Assembly: GCA_016234935.1 (NCBI GenBank)
Contig: JACRNL010000010.1
Location: forward strand, 186,001 to 250,000
DNA from: Deltaproteobacteria bacterium
GTDB lineage: Bacteria > Desulfobacterota > GWC2-55-46
Reading direction: 5' to 3'
Length of the DNA: 64,000 nucleotides
The position numbers and the translations under genes were made by a program. The notes under the pieces were generated by a model that saw only the letters and a list, made by a program, of their open reading frames with translations, did not search any database and was not told the origin of the DNA. Positions 10,450 through 20,018 of the stretch are shown here, in pieces; position 1 is the stretch's first letter; each line of letters starts with the position of its first letter.

Positions 10450-11673
10450 TCACCCCTCCACCCTCTTCACTCCTTCCGGTCGCCATGAAGGCGAGATGAC
10501 CCAGGGCTGTTCGCCGCTTTCAAGGAGGCTGCCCCAGGTCAGGGTGAAGCCGCCGAATCTGCCGTTGACCTCGTCCATGGCCGAGAGGAGTTCCTCTCTT
10601 TTTCTTTCATCCTCGAAAAGGGGGATTTGGCGGGGGTTTTTTACAATGCCTGAGACGCAGACGCCGAGGAGGCGGATGGCGGAGCGCAGCCTTATTGCCG
10701 CGAGTATGCCCTTGGCCGCGTTATAGACGGCGCGGGTGTCGTTTGTCGGCGCGCTGAGCGTGGTCTGCCTTGTGAACGTGAAAAAGTCCGGATAGCGGAG
10801 CGTCAGGCTTACCTTCCTGCCCTTGAGGCCGTGCCTCCTTGCGCGCGCACAGACCATCTCGGAGAGCTTTAAAAGATGCCTGTTTATGATTACCTTGTCC
10901 GAAATGTCGGCGGGCAGGGTCGTTGAATGGCCTACGCTCTTTGCCTCTTCCTCCTCGCCTATCGCCGCGACGGGGCTGTCATATATCCCCTGCCCCATGA
11001 AGTGGAGCCTCTCGCCTATGATGCCGAACTTCTGCCTGAGGATGCCGACGGGGTATGCGCCAAGCTCCGCGCAGGTCATTACGCCGAGCGCGGCGAGGCG
11101 CTCTGTGAGGCGCGGGCCTATGCCCCATAGTTCATTCACGGGCAGGTCTTTCAATACCCCGGCAACGTCTTCGGGTTCTATGATGACGAGGCCGTCCGGC
11201 TTTTTCATGTCAGAGGCGAGCTTTGCGAGCAGCTTATTGGGCGCGATGCCTATGGAACAGGTGAGGCCAAGGGCGTCCATTACGCGCTTTTTCATCGCCC
11301 GCGCGATATCCCGGGGCTCTCCGAAAAGCCTCAGGCTCCCTGTGATGTCAACAAAAGCCTCGTCAATGGAATACGCCTCGACCATCGGGGAAAACCCTTT
11401 CAGGATGCCGAATATGCGCACCGACGCGTCAACGTACTTCCTGTTGTCGCCTATGACGAAGATAATGGACGGGCAGAGACGTTTTGCCTCGTATTTATTC
11501 ATGCCGGTCTTTACGCCAAAGGCCCTTGCCTCATACGAGGCCGTGGTGACGACCGTCCTTTCGGCGGAGCCGACAACGGCAATGGCCTTGCCCCGGAGCG
11601 CCGGGTTCGCCCGCTGTTCGACCGAGGCGAAAAAGGCGTTCATGTCCATATGGAGGATGATTTGGCCGCTCAC
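10450..11673 (-). CDS. dinB: DNA polymerase IV (Y-family translesion polymerase)
   Basis: This Y-family polymerase of 407 residues copies damaged DNA with low fidelity. Motifs in order: HMDMNAFFASVEQ with the first catalytic Asp near the N-terminus; YSIDEAFVDIT with the DE catalytic pair (about residue 103); the finger/palm motif CSIGIAPNKLLAK; and the helix-hairpin-helix LWGIGPRLTERL (about residue 183). A little-finger domain follows. QIPLF near the C-terminus resembles a beta-clamp-binding motif. The start is GTG, overlapping the stop of a 17-codon upstream frame by four bases. No LexA box is obvious upstream. Confidence 0.93.
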   Translation of the reverse strand: MSGQIILHMDMNAFFASVEQRANPALRGKAIAVVGSAERTVVTTASYEARAFGVKTGMNKYEAKRLCPSIIFVIGDNRKYVDASVRIFGILKGFSPMVEAYSIDEAFVDITGSLRLFGEPRDIARAMKKRVMDALGLTCSIGIAPNKLLAKLASDMKKPDGLVIIEPEDVAGVLKDLPVNELWGIGPRLTERLAALGVMTCAELGAYPVGILRQKFGIIGERLHFMGQGIYDSPVAAIGEEEEAKSVGHSTTLPADISDKVIINRHLLKLSEMVCARARRHGLKGRKVSLTLRYPDFFTFTRQTTLSAPTNDTRAVYNAAKGILAAIRLRSAIRLLGVCVSGIVKNPRQIPLFEDERKREELLSAMDEVNGRFGGFTLTWGSLLESGEQPWVISPSWRPEGVKRVEG

Positions 11674-11723
11674 GCCGGAGCCTTGAACTTCACGGGCATG
11701 ACCTCGCTGTCAAAAATTGCCAT
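11670..11723 (-). CDS. Possible 17-codon leader ORF overlapping dinB
   Basis: A short frame (MAIFDSEVMPVKFKAPA) ends in a TGA that overlaps the GTG start of dinB as GTGA, the usual geometry of coupled translation. An AAGAGAG sequence lies about 13 bases upstream of the ATG. The same frame stays open further upstream for about 20 codons without a convincing start. It is either a leader peptide, the remnant of a longer gene, or chance. It is not recognised as any family. Confidence 0.22.
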   Translation of the reverse strand: MAIFDSEVMPVKFKAPA

Positions 11724-11783
11724 GACTTTGACGTGCTCTCTTAAGTCTGCTGGAGCGTGGAAACGATAAATAAAAGAAAATGA

Positions 11784-12590
11784 CTACGGCTGCTTTTGAG
11801 GGCTTAGGGCAGGGATGATATTTGCCTGCGGGTCCGCCTGTTGGCTTTCCGCGGCAAGGGGGCTTGCCGCGCCGTCTGTCCCGCCTTCATCTTCCTCGTC
11901 ATAATCCTCTATCACTATGCCTCTTTTGACCATGATATCATAGATCATCGCCGCGCGCTTCGTGACGAACTGCTGGTCTCCGGCGGCGTTGTATCTTATC
12001 GGATTGGGAAGAACCGCAACAAGACGGGCGGCCTGCTCAGGCGTCAGATAAAGGGCGGTCTTGTTGAAATAATGACGGGAGGCGGCCTCTGCGCCGTAGA
12101 TGCCGTCACCCCACTCGGCGACGTTCAGGTAAAGCTCCATGATGCGCCTTTTGGAAAGCGTCCGCTCCATCTTCCACGTTATCAAGAACTCCCTGAACTT
12201 TCTAAGGAGCGACCTTTGCGGCGTAAGGTATAGGTTCTTGACAAGCTGCTGGCTTATGGTGCTCCCTCCGGCCTTGAACTTTTTGGCCTTTATGTTCTTC
12301 TCAAGCGCCTCGCGCATGCCCTCGAAGTCAAAACCTTCGTGGCTGTAAAATTTATCGTCCTCGGCAATGACGACCGCCTTTACGAGATACGGCGACACAT
12401 TCGCCAGAGGCGACCAGACCTGATAGACCGTGTGTCTTTTGGCCTTCTTCTTGCGCGCCTCGTTATACTCCATCATCGAGGTCTTTTTCGGGTTCTCCTT
12501 CCTGAGCCTTGACACGTCCGGCAGGACGAGGAAATACAAAATCGCCGCAAGCGCGGCAAAGACCGCCGATATGTAGAGAAGTTTTTTCAT
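11784..12590 (-). CDS. mtgA: Monofunctional biosynthetic peptidoglycan transglycosylase
   Basis: This glycosyltransferase family 51 enzyme polymerises lipid II into glycan strands at the outer face of the inner membrane. A single N-terminal membrane segment (residues 1-24, KLLYISAVFAALAAILYFL) is followed by the catalytic domain. Visible motifs are EDDKFYSHEGFD with the catalytic Glu, GGSTISQQLVKNLYL, KFREFLITWKMERTLSK, and LNVAEWGDGIYGAE. There is no transpeptidase domain, so it is the monofunctional type. The C-terminal 40 residues are acidic and low in complexity. It is monocistronic, and the upstream side is a repeat-rich gap. Confidence 0.9.
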   Translation of the reverse strand: MKKLLYISAVFAALAAILYFLVLPDVSRLRKENPKKTSMMEYNEARKKKAKRHTVYQVWSPLANVSPYLVKAVVIAEDDKFYSHEGFDFEGMREALEKNIKAKKFKAGGSTISQQLVKNLYLTPQRSLLRKFREFLITWKMERTLSKRRIMELYLNVAEWGDGIYGAEAASRHYFNKTALYLTPEQAARLVAVLPNPIRYNAAGDQQFVTKRAAMIYDIMVKRGIVIEDYDEEDEGGTDGAASPLAAESQQADPQANIIPALSPQKQP

Positions 12591-12675
12591 TTCAATATTC
12601 TGCCGCTACGTATAAAAATCCCGTCCTCATTCAAGGAGGCTGATTTGTCTTCACCTTAGCCGCTTCCCCCTCACT

Positions 12676-12702
12676 CCCCGCTTTAGACACACGGGGACAG
12701 GC
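12676..12702. repeat. Palindromic repeat, family Z
   Basis: CCCCGCTTTAGACACACGGG followed by GACAGGC. It matches the consensus seen at 13.1, 18.8, 28.4 and 57.9 kb, with a few changes in the right arm. Confidence 0.65.
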
Positions 12703-12864
12703 TCTACCCTCTACCTCATCCCCCACCCTACCCTCCCCCGTGAAGGGGGAGGAGAAATGGAAGGGGTCATCGAGGGAGAGGAGAAAAAAAGATTCAAAAA
12801 ATTCCCCCCTCCTTCTAAACGGGAAGATTTAAAATGTAGATGGAACAGGCAAGGAATTGAAACA

Positions 12865-12919
12865 AAAAAGGCTTATGGGGTTGAACCCCCTCAGGGGGTT
12901 TTCTCCCTCAAGCCTTTTT
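12865..12919. repeat. Nested palindrome: family Y inside an A/T-flanked stem
   Basis: An outer perfect 11-bp inverted repeat (AAAAAAGGCTT and AAGCCTTTTTT) encloses the family Y palindrome GGGGTTGAACCCCCTCAGGG. The A-run on one side and T-run on the other would make a bidirectional intrinsic terminator, suitable for apgM on the minus strand. Confidence 0.65.
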
Positions 12920-12966
12920 TGCTGAGCGCCCCCCCTGCCCTTGCAAGAGGAGAGGAGAAAAAAATC

Positions 12967-13045
12967 GTAGTGCGAGACTTCTATCGAGCTTGTTGCAATC
13001 AAGCAAGGATGCGGCAAAAACAGCGAGGCTGAAGTCTCGCACTAC
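12967..13045. repeat. Inverted repeat, family V
   Basis: A perfect 15-bp inverted repeat (GTAGTGCGAGACTTC at 12967-12981, its complement at 13031-13045) surrounds 49 bases. A related arm pair occurs at 18679-18813. Confidence 0.65.
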
Positions 13046-13080
13046 AATATATGAATCTTGACAACACAGTTGCTCCCCCG

Positions 13081-13110
13081 TCCCCCGCTTTAAACACGCG
13101 AGGGCAGGCA
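13081..13110. repeat. Palindromic repeat, family Z
   Basis: CCCCGCTTTAAACACGCGAG followed by GGCAGGC is a near-consensus copy, 48 bases upstream (in minus-strand terms downstream) of the apgM stop codon. Confidence 0.65.
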
Positions 13111-13157
13111 AGGGGAAGGAGATAAGGAAGCGGCCATATCCGGATTTGATATTTATG

Positions 13158-14381
13158 TCAGACCTGTTCAATCTTCCCAAAGAACTCTTCGATAAAATAT
13201 GCGCAGTCATCGAAGAAAACGCCGTTTTCTCCGGCGACGCGCTCGCAGAACTTTACCTTGCCCATTGGGTTTGATGTGTCGCTTGAGACATAAAGCGCGA
13301 ACGGCACAGGGTCGGAGGTGTGCGTCTTAAGGGCTATGGGCGTAGGGTGGTCTGTCAGGGCAAGAACGGTATATTCCCTGAACTTATGCACGCCCTTCAG
13401 GATCGGCCCGACTATTTTTTTATCAAAGTCTTCTATGGCCTGCAATTTGTCCTTCAGGTTGCCGTTATGTCCTGCCTCGTCCGGCGCCTCGACGTGCACG
13501 CATACGAAGTCCTTTGTTTCAAGCGCCTCGAGCGCGGCCTCGGCCTTGCCCTTGTAGTTCGTGTCAATGTAGCCTGTCGCGCCGGGGACGTTTATCACCT
13601 CAAGACCGGCGTATATGCCTATGCCCTTCATGAGATCAACCGCCGTGATGATAGACCCTTCAACGTCGAACCTTTGCTTAAGCGTCGGCATTGCCGGGGC
13701 TGTCCCCTGCCCCCAGAGCCAGATGGACGCAGCCGGTTTTTTCCCCGCGCTTATCCGTCTCTTGTTCACAGGGTGGTCTTTCAATACTGCCTGCGAAAGC
13801 TCGATAAGCTCTTTAAGTTTGTCCTCGCCCGTGCCAACCGGGAAATGTCCGGCCACTTCCTTATCGGAGATGTCGTGCGGCGGCGTTGTCTTTATGTTTC
13901 TAACCCCTTCCGGCGCGTCCTTCCATACCATCAGATGGCGGTAGGATGTGCCGGTGTAAAACCTCACGCCGCGGCTTGCAAGCTCCTTGTCAAGGGTCTT
14001 GATTATCCCGTCGGCGTCCTCAGTGGTGATGTGTCCGGCGCTGTAATCGTCCATAACGGCCTTGCCGTTCTTATCCACGATGGTCACAAGGTTGCACCTG
14101 AAGGCCATGTCTTTTGCCCCGAGCTTAACGCCAATGGAAGCGGCCTCCAGCGGCGCGCGCCCTGTGTAATACTTTGCCGGGTCATAACCGAATATGCTGA
14201 GATTGGCAACGTCGCTCCCCGGAGGAAAGCCCTTCGGCACAGTCGCGAAAAGGCCGAGCAGGCCCTTTGTCCCTATGGAATCAAGGTTCGGCGTGGCGGC
14301 GAACTCCAGCGGCGTCTTGCCGCCCAGTTCGTCAATCCGGTTGTCCGCCATACCGTCGCCGATGAGGATTACGTATTTCAT
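13158..14381 (-). CDS. apgM: Cofactor-independent phosphoglycerate mutase, archaeal type (ApgM)
   Basis: This is a 2,3-bisphosphoglycerate-independent phosphoglycerate mutase of the short archaeal type (407 residues), interconverting 3- and 2-phosphoglycerate. It belongs to the alkaline phosphatase superfamily. Metal and nucleophile motifs are visible: ILIGDGMADNRIDELGGKTP at the N-terminus, PPGSDVANLSIFGYD with the presumed Ser nucleophile, HVEAPDEAGHNG, and the late metal motif LTDHPTPI. It is the last gene of an alaC-hom-thrC-apgM neighbourhood, interrupted by the TPR gene. In some genomes the same family is mis-named homoserine kinase; its place next to hom and thrC makes that reading worth keeping in mind. 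Confidence 0.9.
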   Translation of the reverse strand: MKYVILIGDGMADNRIDELGGKTPLEFAATPNLDSIGTKGLLGLFATVPKGFPPGSDVANLSIFGYDPAKYYTGRAPLEAASIGVKLGAKDMAFRCNLVTIVDKNGKAVMDDYSAGHITTEDADGIIKTLDKELASRGVRFYTGTSYRHLMVWKDAPEGVRNIKTTPPHDISDKEVAGHFPVGTGEDKLKELIELSQAVLKDHPVNKRRISAGKKPAASIWLWGQGTAPAMPTLKQRFDVEGSIITAVDLMKGIGIYAGLEVINVPGATGYIDTNYKGKAEAALEALETKDFVCVHVEAPDEAGHNGNLKDKLQAIEDFDKKIVGPILKGVHKFREYTVLALTDHPTPIALKTHTSDPVPFALYVSSDTSNPMGKVKFCERVAGENGVFFDDCAYFIEEFFGKIEQV

Positions 14382-14573
14382 GTTCTTTTTCCTTTGGTCT
14401 CTTTTAAAGAGCGCCTGACGAGTTCAGGTTTGCAACCTGAACCTTTTATTTCGTAATAGCAAATAAAGCACCGTCTTACTTCACACGAACTATCGGATCA
14501 ACTTACAAACTTGAACCCGCACTTGAGAGGGGGGTATTACTTGAACGGGGCAATCTACATAGCCGCCACCGCC

Positions 14574-16238
14574 TCATCTCAATGCTTCCACTCCCTTCAC
14601 ACCTTTACATCCTTCATCATGACCAAGTGCGCAGGCTTTTTTAAAATTCTCCAACGCCTTGCCATTTTGGCCTTTCTTGTAAAACATAATCCCGAGATTA
14701 AAGTAGGCAAGAACGTCATCCGGTTTTAGCGATATGACCTTATTGTAGTCCTCTATGGCCCTATCGTGTTGGCCTTTTTCAAAATACGTATTCCCTCGGG
14801 CAGAGTAGGCTTCGGCGTAGTCTATCTTTAGCGATATGGCCTTGCTGTAATCCTCTATCGCCCTGTCATATTGGCCTTTATTCTTATACGCATTTCCGCG
14901 GTTATAGTAGGCATCGGCGTTATCAGGCTTCGAAGATATAACCTTGGAGAACTCTGCTTTCATTTCCTTCACCTGCCGGCATCCATCATTATCGCCAAGC
15001 TCACAGTTCTTTTTATAATCAGCAATTGCCATGTCTTTTTGACCTTTAGCCCTATACGCGTTCCCACGGTTATAGTAGGCAATGGAGTTATTCGGCATTA
15101 GCGAGATTGACATGTTGAAATCCTCTATTGCCTTGTGGTATTGGCCTTTTTTATTATACACATTCCCGCGGCTAATGAAGACACTGGCGTAATCCGGCTT
15201 TAGCAATATGACTTTATCGTAATCTTCTAACGCCCTGTCGTGTTGGCCTTTATCCCTATACACATTCCCGCGGTTATAGTAGGCATCGGCGTAATCAGGC
15301 TCTATAGCTATGGCCTTGTTATAGTCTTCTATGGCCCTGTCGTATTGGCCTTTATTCTCATACGTAACCCCGCGGTTACTGTAAGCCTTGGCGTTATACG
15401 GCTGTAAAGATATAACTTTATTTAAATCCTCTAAGGCCTGTTCGAATTTTTTCATAGCCAAATACGTTAACCCTCGGTTTTCATAGCCAATGGCAACATA
15501 AGGCGGTTTTAAAGATATGACCATGCTAAAGTCATAAACTGCCTTGTCGTATTGCTTAAGATTTAAATACGAAACCCCGCGGTTAACGTAGTGCCGCGCG
15601 GCGTAAGCAGGGTCCAGCTCAATAGTTTTAGTATAGGGGGCTATGGCGTGTTCATAGTCTCCTGAACTAAACAAAAACCACGCCTTATCATTCCAAACCG
15701 TCGCGCTCAGGACATTGGCCAATTTCATGTAAGCAAGTTGTTTTGCCTTGTCGTTTTTTTCGCTATCCAGCTCGGACCCGAGCCTTTCTATATCTATTAG
15801 AGCAATCTCGGTGTGCATTTGTACCTGATCAGCTTCTTCAGCCCTACCATCTTCGTAGAACCGGGTTACTGATTTTACGACCTTGTCAATGTCGGCATTT
15901 ATACGTGCCTTTAAATAATAGGTTTTGCCGTCCCATTTTTCGTCGAATATCTCAGACAGCGCTGAGGCTGCAGCAAGGCCATTGACCTCATCCTGTGTTA
16001 ATTTAAAGTTCTTAACCACGGTTTCGCGCTTAAGATACGCGCCAAGCTCCGCATTGACGAGCCTCTTTGCGTGCACAATCGCTATAGTACTGGCGGTGAA
16101 CTCATTGTCTATCTTGCCCGCCTTATAGATATATTCCTTAACAAAGACCTTTTCAGCGGAAAACGAAACACCGGAGAGGATGAATAAAAATAAGATTGCA
16201 ATCGGAAAGACCCACCTTGCCGCTCTCATAACAGCCAT
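14574..16238 (-). CDS. Exported tetratricopeptide (TPR) repeat protein
   Basis: An N-terminal signal peptide (residues 1-26, FPIAILFLFILSGVSFSA) is followed by a domain of about 130 residues with the motif WDGKTYYLKARINADIDKVV. About ten TPR units of 34 residues follow, many with the consensus AYYNRGNAYKNKGQYDRAI. Units 7 and 10 diverge and carry a Sel1-like CELGDNDGC/CALGHDEGC turn. The near-identical units suggest recent expansion at DNA level. The start at 16238 (ATG, GAGGTG 6 bases upstream) is chosen because the longer frame runs into thrC. The role is likely protein-protein scaffolding in the periplasm. DNA here is more AT-rich than the flanking metabolic genes. Confidence 0.85.
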   Translation of the reverse strand: MAVMRAARWVFPIAILFLFILSGVSFSAEKVFVKEYIYKAGKIDNEFTASTIAIVHAKRLVNAELGAYLKRETVVKNFKLTQDEVNGLAAASALSEIFDEKWDGKTYYLKARINADIDKVVKSVTRFYEDGRAEEADQVQMHTEIALIDIERLGSELDSEKNDKAKQLAYMKLANVLSATVWNDKAWFLFSSGDYEHAIAPYTKTIELDPAYAARHYVNRGVSYLNLKQYDKAVYDFSMVISLKPPYVAIGYENRGLTYLAMKKFEQALEDLNKVISLQPYNAKAYSNRGVTYENKGQYDRAIEDYNKAIAIEPDYADAYYNRGNVYRDKGQHDRALEDYDKVILLKPDYASVFISRGNVYNKKGQYHKAIEDFNMSISLMPNNSIAYYNRGNAYRAKGQKDMAIADYKKNCELGDNDGCRQVKEMKAEFSKVISSKPDNADAYYNRGNAYKNKGQYDRAIEDYSKAISLKIDYAEAYSARGNTYFEKGQHDRAIEDYNKVISLKPDDVLAYFNLGIMFYKKGQNGKALENFKKACALGHDEGCKGVKGVEALR

Positions 16239-16279
16239 AGACACCTCAGTTGTTGTGTGGTGTATCTGTGCACCACGTC

Positions 16280-17353
16280 CTAAAACCCCATCACCTTCAA
16301 AATCTTCTTTATATCCGCCGCTACTTTTACCGGTTTGGCGGATGAGCTTATGGCCCTGTCGGGGTCTTTGAGGCCGTGGCCCGTGAGGGTGCAGACGACC
16401 GTGTCGCCATCGGCGAGGACGCCTTCTTTTTTCATCTTTATCGCGCCGGCTACGCTCGCGGCCGAGGCAGGCTCGCAAAAGACGCCTTCGCGCGCGGCAA
16501 GGAGCTTGTACGCTTCTATTATCTCATCATCCGTCACGGCGTCTATCACGCCGCCGCTTTCATTCTTCGCGGCCACCGCGGCCTCCCAGCTCGCGGGATT
16601 GCCTATCTTTATCGCGGTGGCGATGGTCTGCGGGTTCTCAATCGGATGGCCGACGACTATCGGCGCGGCCCCTTCGGCCTGAAAGCCCATCATCTTGGGA
16701 AGGTTCGATATAAGCCCCTTTGCCTCGTATTCCTTGTATCCCTTCCAGTATGCCGTGATATTCCCGGCGTTGCCGACGGGCAGGAAGTGATAGGTCGGCG
16801 CGTGGCCGAGATGCTCGCATACCTCAAAAGCCGCGGTCTTCTGCCCTTCGATGCGATAAGGGTTTATTGAATTAACGAGCGTCACGGGATAGTCTTTTGT
16901 TATCTCTTTTACGATGCGCAGGGCCTCATCGAAGTTGCCCTTTATTTGCAATACTAACGAGCCGTGCATAATGGCCTGTGAGAGCTTGCCAAGGGCTATC
17001 TGCCCCTCAGGCACGAGGACAAAGGCCTTCATCCCTGCCTTTGCAGCATAGGCCGCGGCGGCGGCTGAGGTGTTGCCCGTGGAGGCGCACATGACGGCCT
17101 TTGCGCCCTCTTCCCTGGCCTTTGAAACGGCCATTGTCATGCCGCGGTCTTTGAAAGAGCCGGTCGGGTTAAGCCCTTCGTACTTCAGGAGAAGCCGTAT
17201 GTCTCCGAAGATATCCCGCAGATTCGTTGCTTCGATGAGCGGCGTGTTGCCTTCCTTTAACGTAGTTATCGCGTCGTCGCTTATCTCCGGCAGAAAGTCG
17301 CGGAACTCCCTGATGATGCCTTCCCAGATGCCTTTTTTAGTTAGCCGTGCCAA
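16280..17353 (-). CDS. thrC: Threonine synthase
   Basis: This is a PLP-dependent fold-type II enzyme converting O-phosphohomoserine to threonine. The PLP lysine lies in [10 protein letters not shown] (about residue 67), the phosphate loop is the later [13 protein letters not shown], and [12 protein letters not shown] binds the cofactor ring and substrate. The 357-residue length is that of the short bacterial class. The start is a TTG at 17353, overlapping the hom stop by 17 bases; it is supported by the strong GAGGAGA ribosome binding site just before it. It is co-transcribed with hom. Confidence 0.93.
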   Translation of the reverse strand: MARLTKKGIWEGIIREFRDFLPEISDDAITTLKEGNTPLIEATNLRDIFGDIRLLLKYEGLNPTGSFKDRGMTMAVSKAREEGAKAVMCASTGNTSAAAAAYAAKAGMKAFVLVPEGQIALGKLSQAIMHGSLVLQIKGNFDEALRIVKEITKDYPVTLVNSINPYRIEGQKTAAFEVCEHLGHAPTYHFLPVGNAGNITAYWKGYKEYEAKGLISNLPKMMGFQAEGAAPIVVGHPIENPQTIATAIKIGNPASWEAAVAAKNESGGVIDAVTDDEIIEAYKLLAAREGVFCEPASAASVAGAIKMKKEGVLADGDTVVCTLTGHGLKDPDRAISSSAKPVKVAADIKKILKVMGF

Positions 17354-18656
17354 GGTTCTCCTCTATTCTGACGAACACCGGTTTTTCGAATATTATGTCC
17401 ATTTTGCCGATCTCCTCAACCGCGCCCCTCAATTCCTTTTCAAGCGCGTTGTGCGTAAGTATAACGAGCGGCACCGCGCCGCCGACCTTCCTGTCTTTTT
17501 GTATGACCGACGAGATGCTTATGTTGTGCGCTCCAAGCACGCCCGCTATTTTTGAAAGCGCGCCGGGCTTGTCAATGGCGAGAAACCTCAGGTAATATGG
17601 TATCTCCAGGGTGTCTATCGCCTTTATGCGGACGTCTTTAACCGCGTCTTCCACGTAGGAAAGCGGCGAGAGGCGGCTCGATATGCCCTTTTTCATGTTC
17701 CTCGCTATGTCTATAATATCCGCCGTAACCGCGCTGGCCGTTGGCATCATCCCCGCGCCGAGGCCGTAGAACATCACCGAGCCGACCGCGTTTCCGCGCA
17801 CGTGAACCGCGTTAAAAACGCCGTCAACCGTTGCCAGCGGGTGCGTTGCCGGTATCATCGTCGGGTGGACTCTGGCCTCGAGCTTCCCCTCAACGGACTT
17901 TGCGATTGCAAGGAGCTTTATGCGGTAGCCGAACTCCTTGGCAAACTTTATGTCAATCGAACTTATATGCCGTATCCCCTCGGTGTAGATGTCTTCAAGT
18001 TTTATATAGGTGCCGTAGGCAAGGTTAATCAGTATGGCGAGCTTATGCGCCGTGTCTATGCCGTCAACGTCATACGACGGGTCTGTCTCGGCATACCCTT
18101 TTTCCTGCGCCCTGCGAAGCACGTCCTCGAACTTTCCGCCGTCGTTGGTCATCTTCGAGAGGATATAATTCGCCGTGCCGTTTATGATGCCGTAGATGGA
18201 ATCTATCTTATTGGCCGCAAGCCCTTCACGAAGCGATTTTATAATAGGTATGCCGCCAGCAACAGACGCCTCAAAGCCGATGTCAAGCCCCTTTGCCGAG
18301 GCCTTTTTAAATATCTCCTCTCCATGCGTTGACAAAAGCGCCTTATTGGCCGTGACGACGTGCTTACCCTTGTCAAGCGCGGCTAAAATAAAGTCCTTGG
18401 CGATGGTCGTCCCGCCGACAAGCTCGATGACAATCGAAATCTCCGGGTCATTTATAACGGCCATAGCGTCATCGATTAAAACGCCGTCGTCAAGCTTTAC
18501 GCCCCTGTCGCGCGCCGTGTCCTTGTCAGCAACCCGCTTAAGGCAAATCTCCGCCCCGACCCTGTCCTTTATGACGGCCGCGTTTTCCTTCAAAACCTTC
18601 ACAACGCCCGTTCCGACCGTGCCAAAACCTATAAGACCTACGTTTATCTTTTGCAT
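17337..18656 (-). CDS. hom: Homoserine dehydrogenase with C-terminal ACT domain
   Basis: The enzyme reduces aspartate semialdehyde to homoserine, the branch point to threonine and methionine. An N-terminal Rossmann fold ([14 protein letters not shown]) comes first. The catalytic region includes [15 protein letters not shown] and [22 protein letters not shown]-terminal ACT domain (about residues 350-430, [17 protein letters not shown]) probably senses threonine for feedback control. The length of 439 residues is standard. The start ATG lies 183 bases downstream of alaC across a repeat-rich gap, and its 3' end overlaps thrC. Confidence 0.94.
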   Translation of the reverse strand: MQKINVGLIGFGTVGTGVVKVLKENAAVIKDRVGAEICLKRVADKDTARDRGVKLDDGVLIDDAMAVINDPEISIVIELVGGTTIAKDFILAALDKGKHVVTANKALLSTHGEEIFKKASAKGLDIGFEASVAGGIPIIKSLREGLAANKIDSIYGIINGTANYILSKMTNDGGKFEDVLRRAQEKGYAETDPSYDVDGIDTAHKLAILINLAYGTYIKLEDIYTEGIRHISSIDIKFAKEFGYRIKLLAIAKSVEGKLEARVHPTMIPATHPLATVDGVFNAVHVRGNAVGSVMFYGLGAGMMPTASAVTADIIDIARNMKKGISSRLSPLSYVEDAVKDVRIKAIDTLEIPYYLRFLAIDKPGALSKIAGVLGAHNISISSVIQKDRKVGGAVPLVILTHNALEKELRGAVEEIGKMDIIFEKPVFVRIEENLGTAN

Positions 18657-18678
18657 GGTTTTTTTATCTGCCTCTGAA

Positions 18679-18813
18679 CGTAGTGAGAGGCTTCAGCCTC
18701 GCTTCCCCGCTTAAAGCCTGCGGGGACATGGTTTTGCGCCGCCCTTGCCTGATTGCAACAGGCGAGACTAAAGGCCTGCCCTCGCATGTCTAAAGCGGGG
18801 GTCTCGCGCTACG
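18679..18813. repeat. Composite repeat (family V arms enclosing two family Z copies)
   Basis: CGTAGTGAGAG (18679-18689) and CTCGCGCTACG (18803-18813) are imperfectly complementary outer arms like those at 12967-13045. Inside lie the GAGGCTTCAGCCTC palindrome, a family Z copy CCCCGCTTAAAGCCTGCGGG (18705-18724) and a second one, CCTGCCCTCGCATGTCTAAA, from 18776. A T6 run follows the right arm. The element fills the alaC-hom gap. Confidence 0.65.
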
Positions 18814-18839
18814 TTTTTTATTCCGGCCATCCCCCCCCT

Positions 18840-20018
18840 TCACCCTTCCATCAGCTTCTTCACGCCCTTTGCGGCCTGGCGGATGCGGTGTTCGTTTTCC
18901 ACGAGGGCAAGGCGCACGTAGTCGTCGCCGTATTCGCCGAAACCTATGCCCGGGGAGACAGACACCTTTGCCTTTTCAAGCAGGAGCTTGGCGAATTCAA
19001 GGGATTTCAATGCCTTGAACTGCTCAGGTATCTTTGCCCAGACGAACATGGTGGCCTTTGGTTTTGCGATCTCCCAGCCTGCCTTGACAAAGCTCTCCAC
19101 CATGACGTCGCGCCTGTGTTCGTAAGTCTTGCATATCTCCGCTACGCATGACTGGTCGCCGTTAAGCGCGATTACGCCTGCTATCTGTATGGGCTGGAAC
19201 ATGCCGTAGTCAAGGTAGCTCTTCATGCGGGTGAGCGCGGCAATGAGTCTTTTGTTGCCAACGGCAAAGCCGACCCTCCAGCCGGGCATATTGTAGCTCT
19301 TTGAAAGCGTGAAAATCTCAACGGCGACGTCCTTGGCGCCGGGGACTTCCATGATGCTCGGGGCCTTGTAGCCGTCAAAGACTATGTCCGCGTAGGCAAG
19401 GTCGTGTATGACCATCATGTTATGTTCTTTGGCGAATGCGACTATCTTCACGAAAAAGGCCTTGTCAACGCATTCGGTCGTCGGGTTGTGCGGAAAGTTG
19501 ATGACAAGGAGCTTGGGCTTTGGCCACGTCTCTCGTGTCGCCCTTAAAAGCTCGTCAAAAAAGTCAACCCCGGGCAAAAGCGGGATGCTGCGTATGTCGC
19601 CGCCGGCTATGATGACGGAATATTTATGTATCGAATATGTCGGGTTCGGGACAAAGACCACGTCGCCCGGCTCTACAATGGCCAGCGCTAAATGCGACAG
19701 CCCTTCCTTCGAGCCTATCGTGGCTATTGCCTCGCCGTCCGGCTCAAGGTCTACGTCAAAACGGCGCTTGTACCAGTCGCATATCGCAAGGCGCAACTTG
19801 TAAATGCCCTTTGACGCGGAATACCGGTGGTTACGCGGGTTTTGCGCGGCCTCGATGAGCTTGTCAACTATATGCTTCGGGGTAGGCATGTCCGGGTTGC
19901 CCATGCCGAAGTCAATGATGTCCTCGCCGCGCTTACGCGCTGAGTTCTTTAAGTCGGTAACAATGTTGAAAACATACGGAGGAAGCCGTTTTATCCTGTA
20001 AAATTCGTCGTTTGACAT
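18840..20018 (-). CDS. alaC: Class I aminotransferase, AlaC-type (glutamate-pyruvate transaminase)
   Basis: This fold-type I PLP aminotransferase (392 residues) most resembles the alanine aminotransferase group adjacent to hom in deltaproteobacteria. Motifs: [12 protein letters not shown] at the substrate arm, [23 protein letters not shown], and [13 protein letters not shown] with the Schiff-base lysine. The C-terminus [15 protein letters not shown] carries the substrate-carboxylate Arg. Pyruvate-alanine exchange is the likely reaction; LL-diaminopimelate aminotransferase is a related alternative because that family shares these motifs. Its neighbours hom and thrC suggest a common amino-acid operon. 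Confidence 0.85.
   Translation of the reverse strand: MSNDEFYRIKRLPPYVFNIVTDLKNSARKRGEDIIDFGMGNPDMPTPKHIVDKLIEAAQNPRNHRYSASKGIYKLRLAICDWYKRRFDVDLEPDGEAIATIGSKEGLSHLALAIVEPGDVVFVPNPTYSIHKYSVIIAGGDIRSIPLLPGVDFFDELLRATRETWPKPKLLVINFPHNPTTECVDKAFFVKIVAFAKEHNMMVIHDLAYADIVFDGYKAPSIMEVPGAKDVAVEIFTLSKSYNMPGWRVGFAVGNKRLIAALTRMKSYLDYGMFQPIQIAGVIALNGDQSCVAEICKTYEHRRDVMVESFVKAGWEIAKPKATMFVWAKIPEQFKALKSLEFAKLLLEKAKVSVSPGIGFGEYGDDYVRLALVENEHRIRQAAKGVKKLMEG

Larger units (their letters stand above)
12591..13157. other. Repeat-filled intergenic region between apgM and mtgA
   Basis: No credible gene is present in these 567 bases. The stretch is a patchwork of short palindromes: family Z copies at 12676-12702 and 13081-13110, a nested family Y palindrome at 12865-12919 and a family V inverted repeat at 12967-13045. 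C/G-rich, CTCCCC-type low-complexity DNA lies between them. Short open frames here merely read through the repeats. Confidence 0.7.

Noticed and set aside
10600-10645. GGGGGATTTGGCGGGGGTTTTTT inside dinB resembling a repeat insertion
   Set aside because: The encoded residues NPRQIPLF look like the native clamp-binding end of DinB, and no palindrome is formed. The stretch is quoted here only as position 10619-10641.
12757-13032. An open frame of 91 codons in the apgM-mtgA gap (and an overlapping one to 13210 on the other strand)
   Set aside because: They read straight through palindromic repeats and low-complexity DNA and have no protein-like features.
13158-14381. apgM as a homoserine kinase (completing threonine synthesis)
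   Set aside because: The alkaline-phosphatase-superfamily metal motifs clearly fit the mutase; a kinase function is not supported by any GHMP or other kinase motif. Homoserine kinase is therefore not seen in the window.
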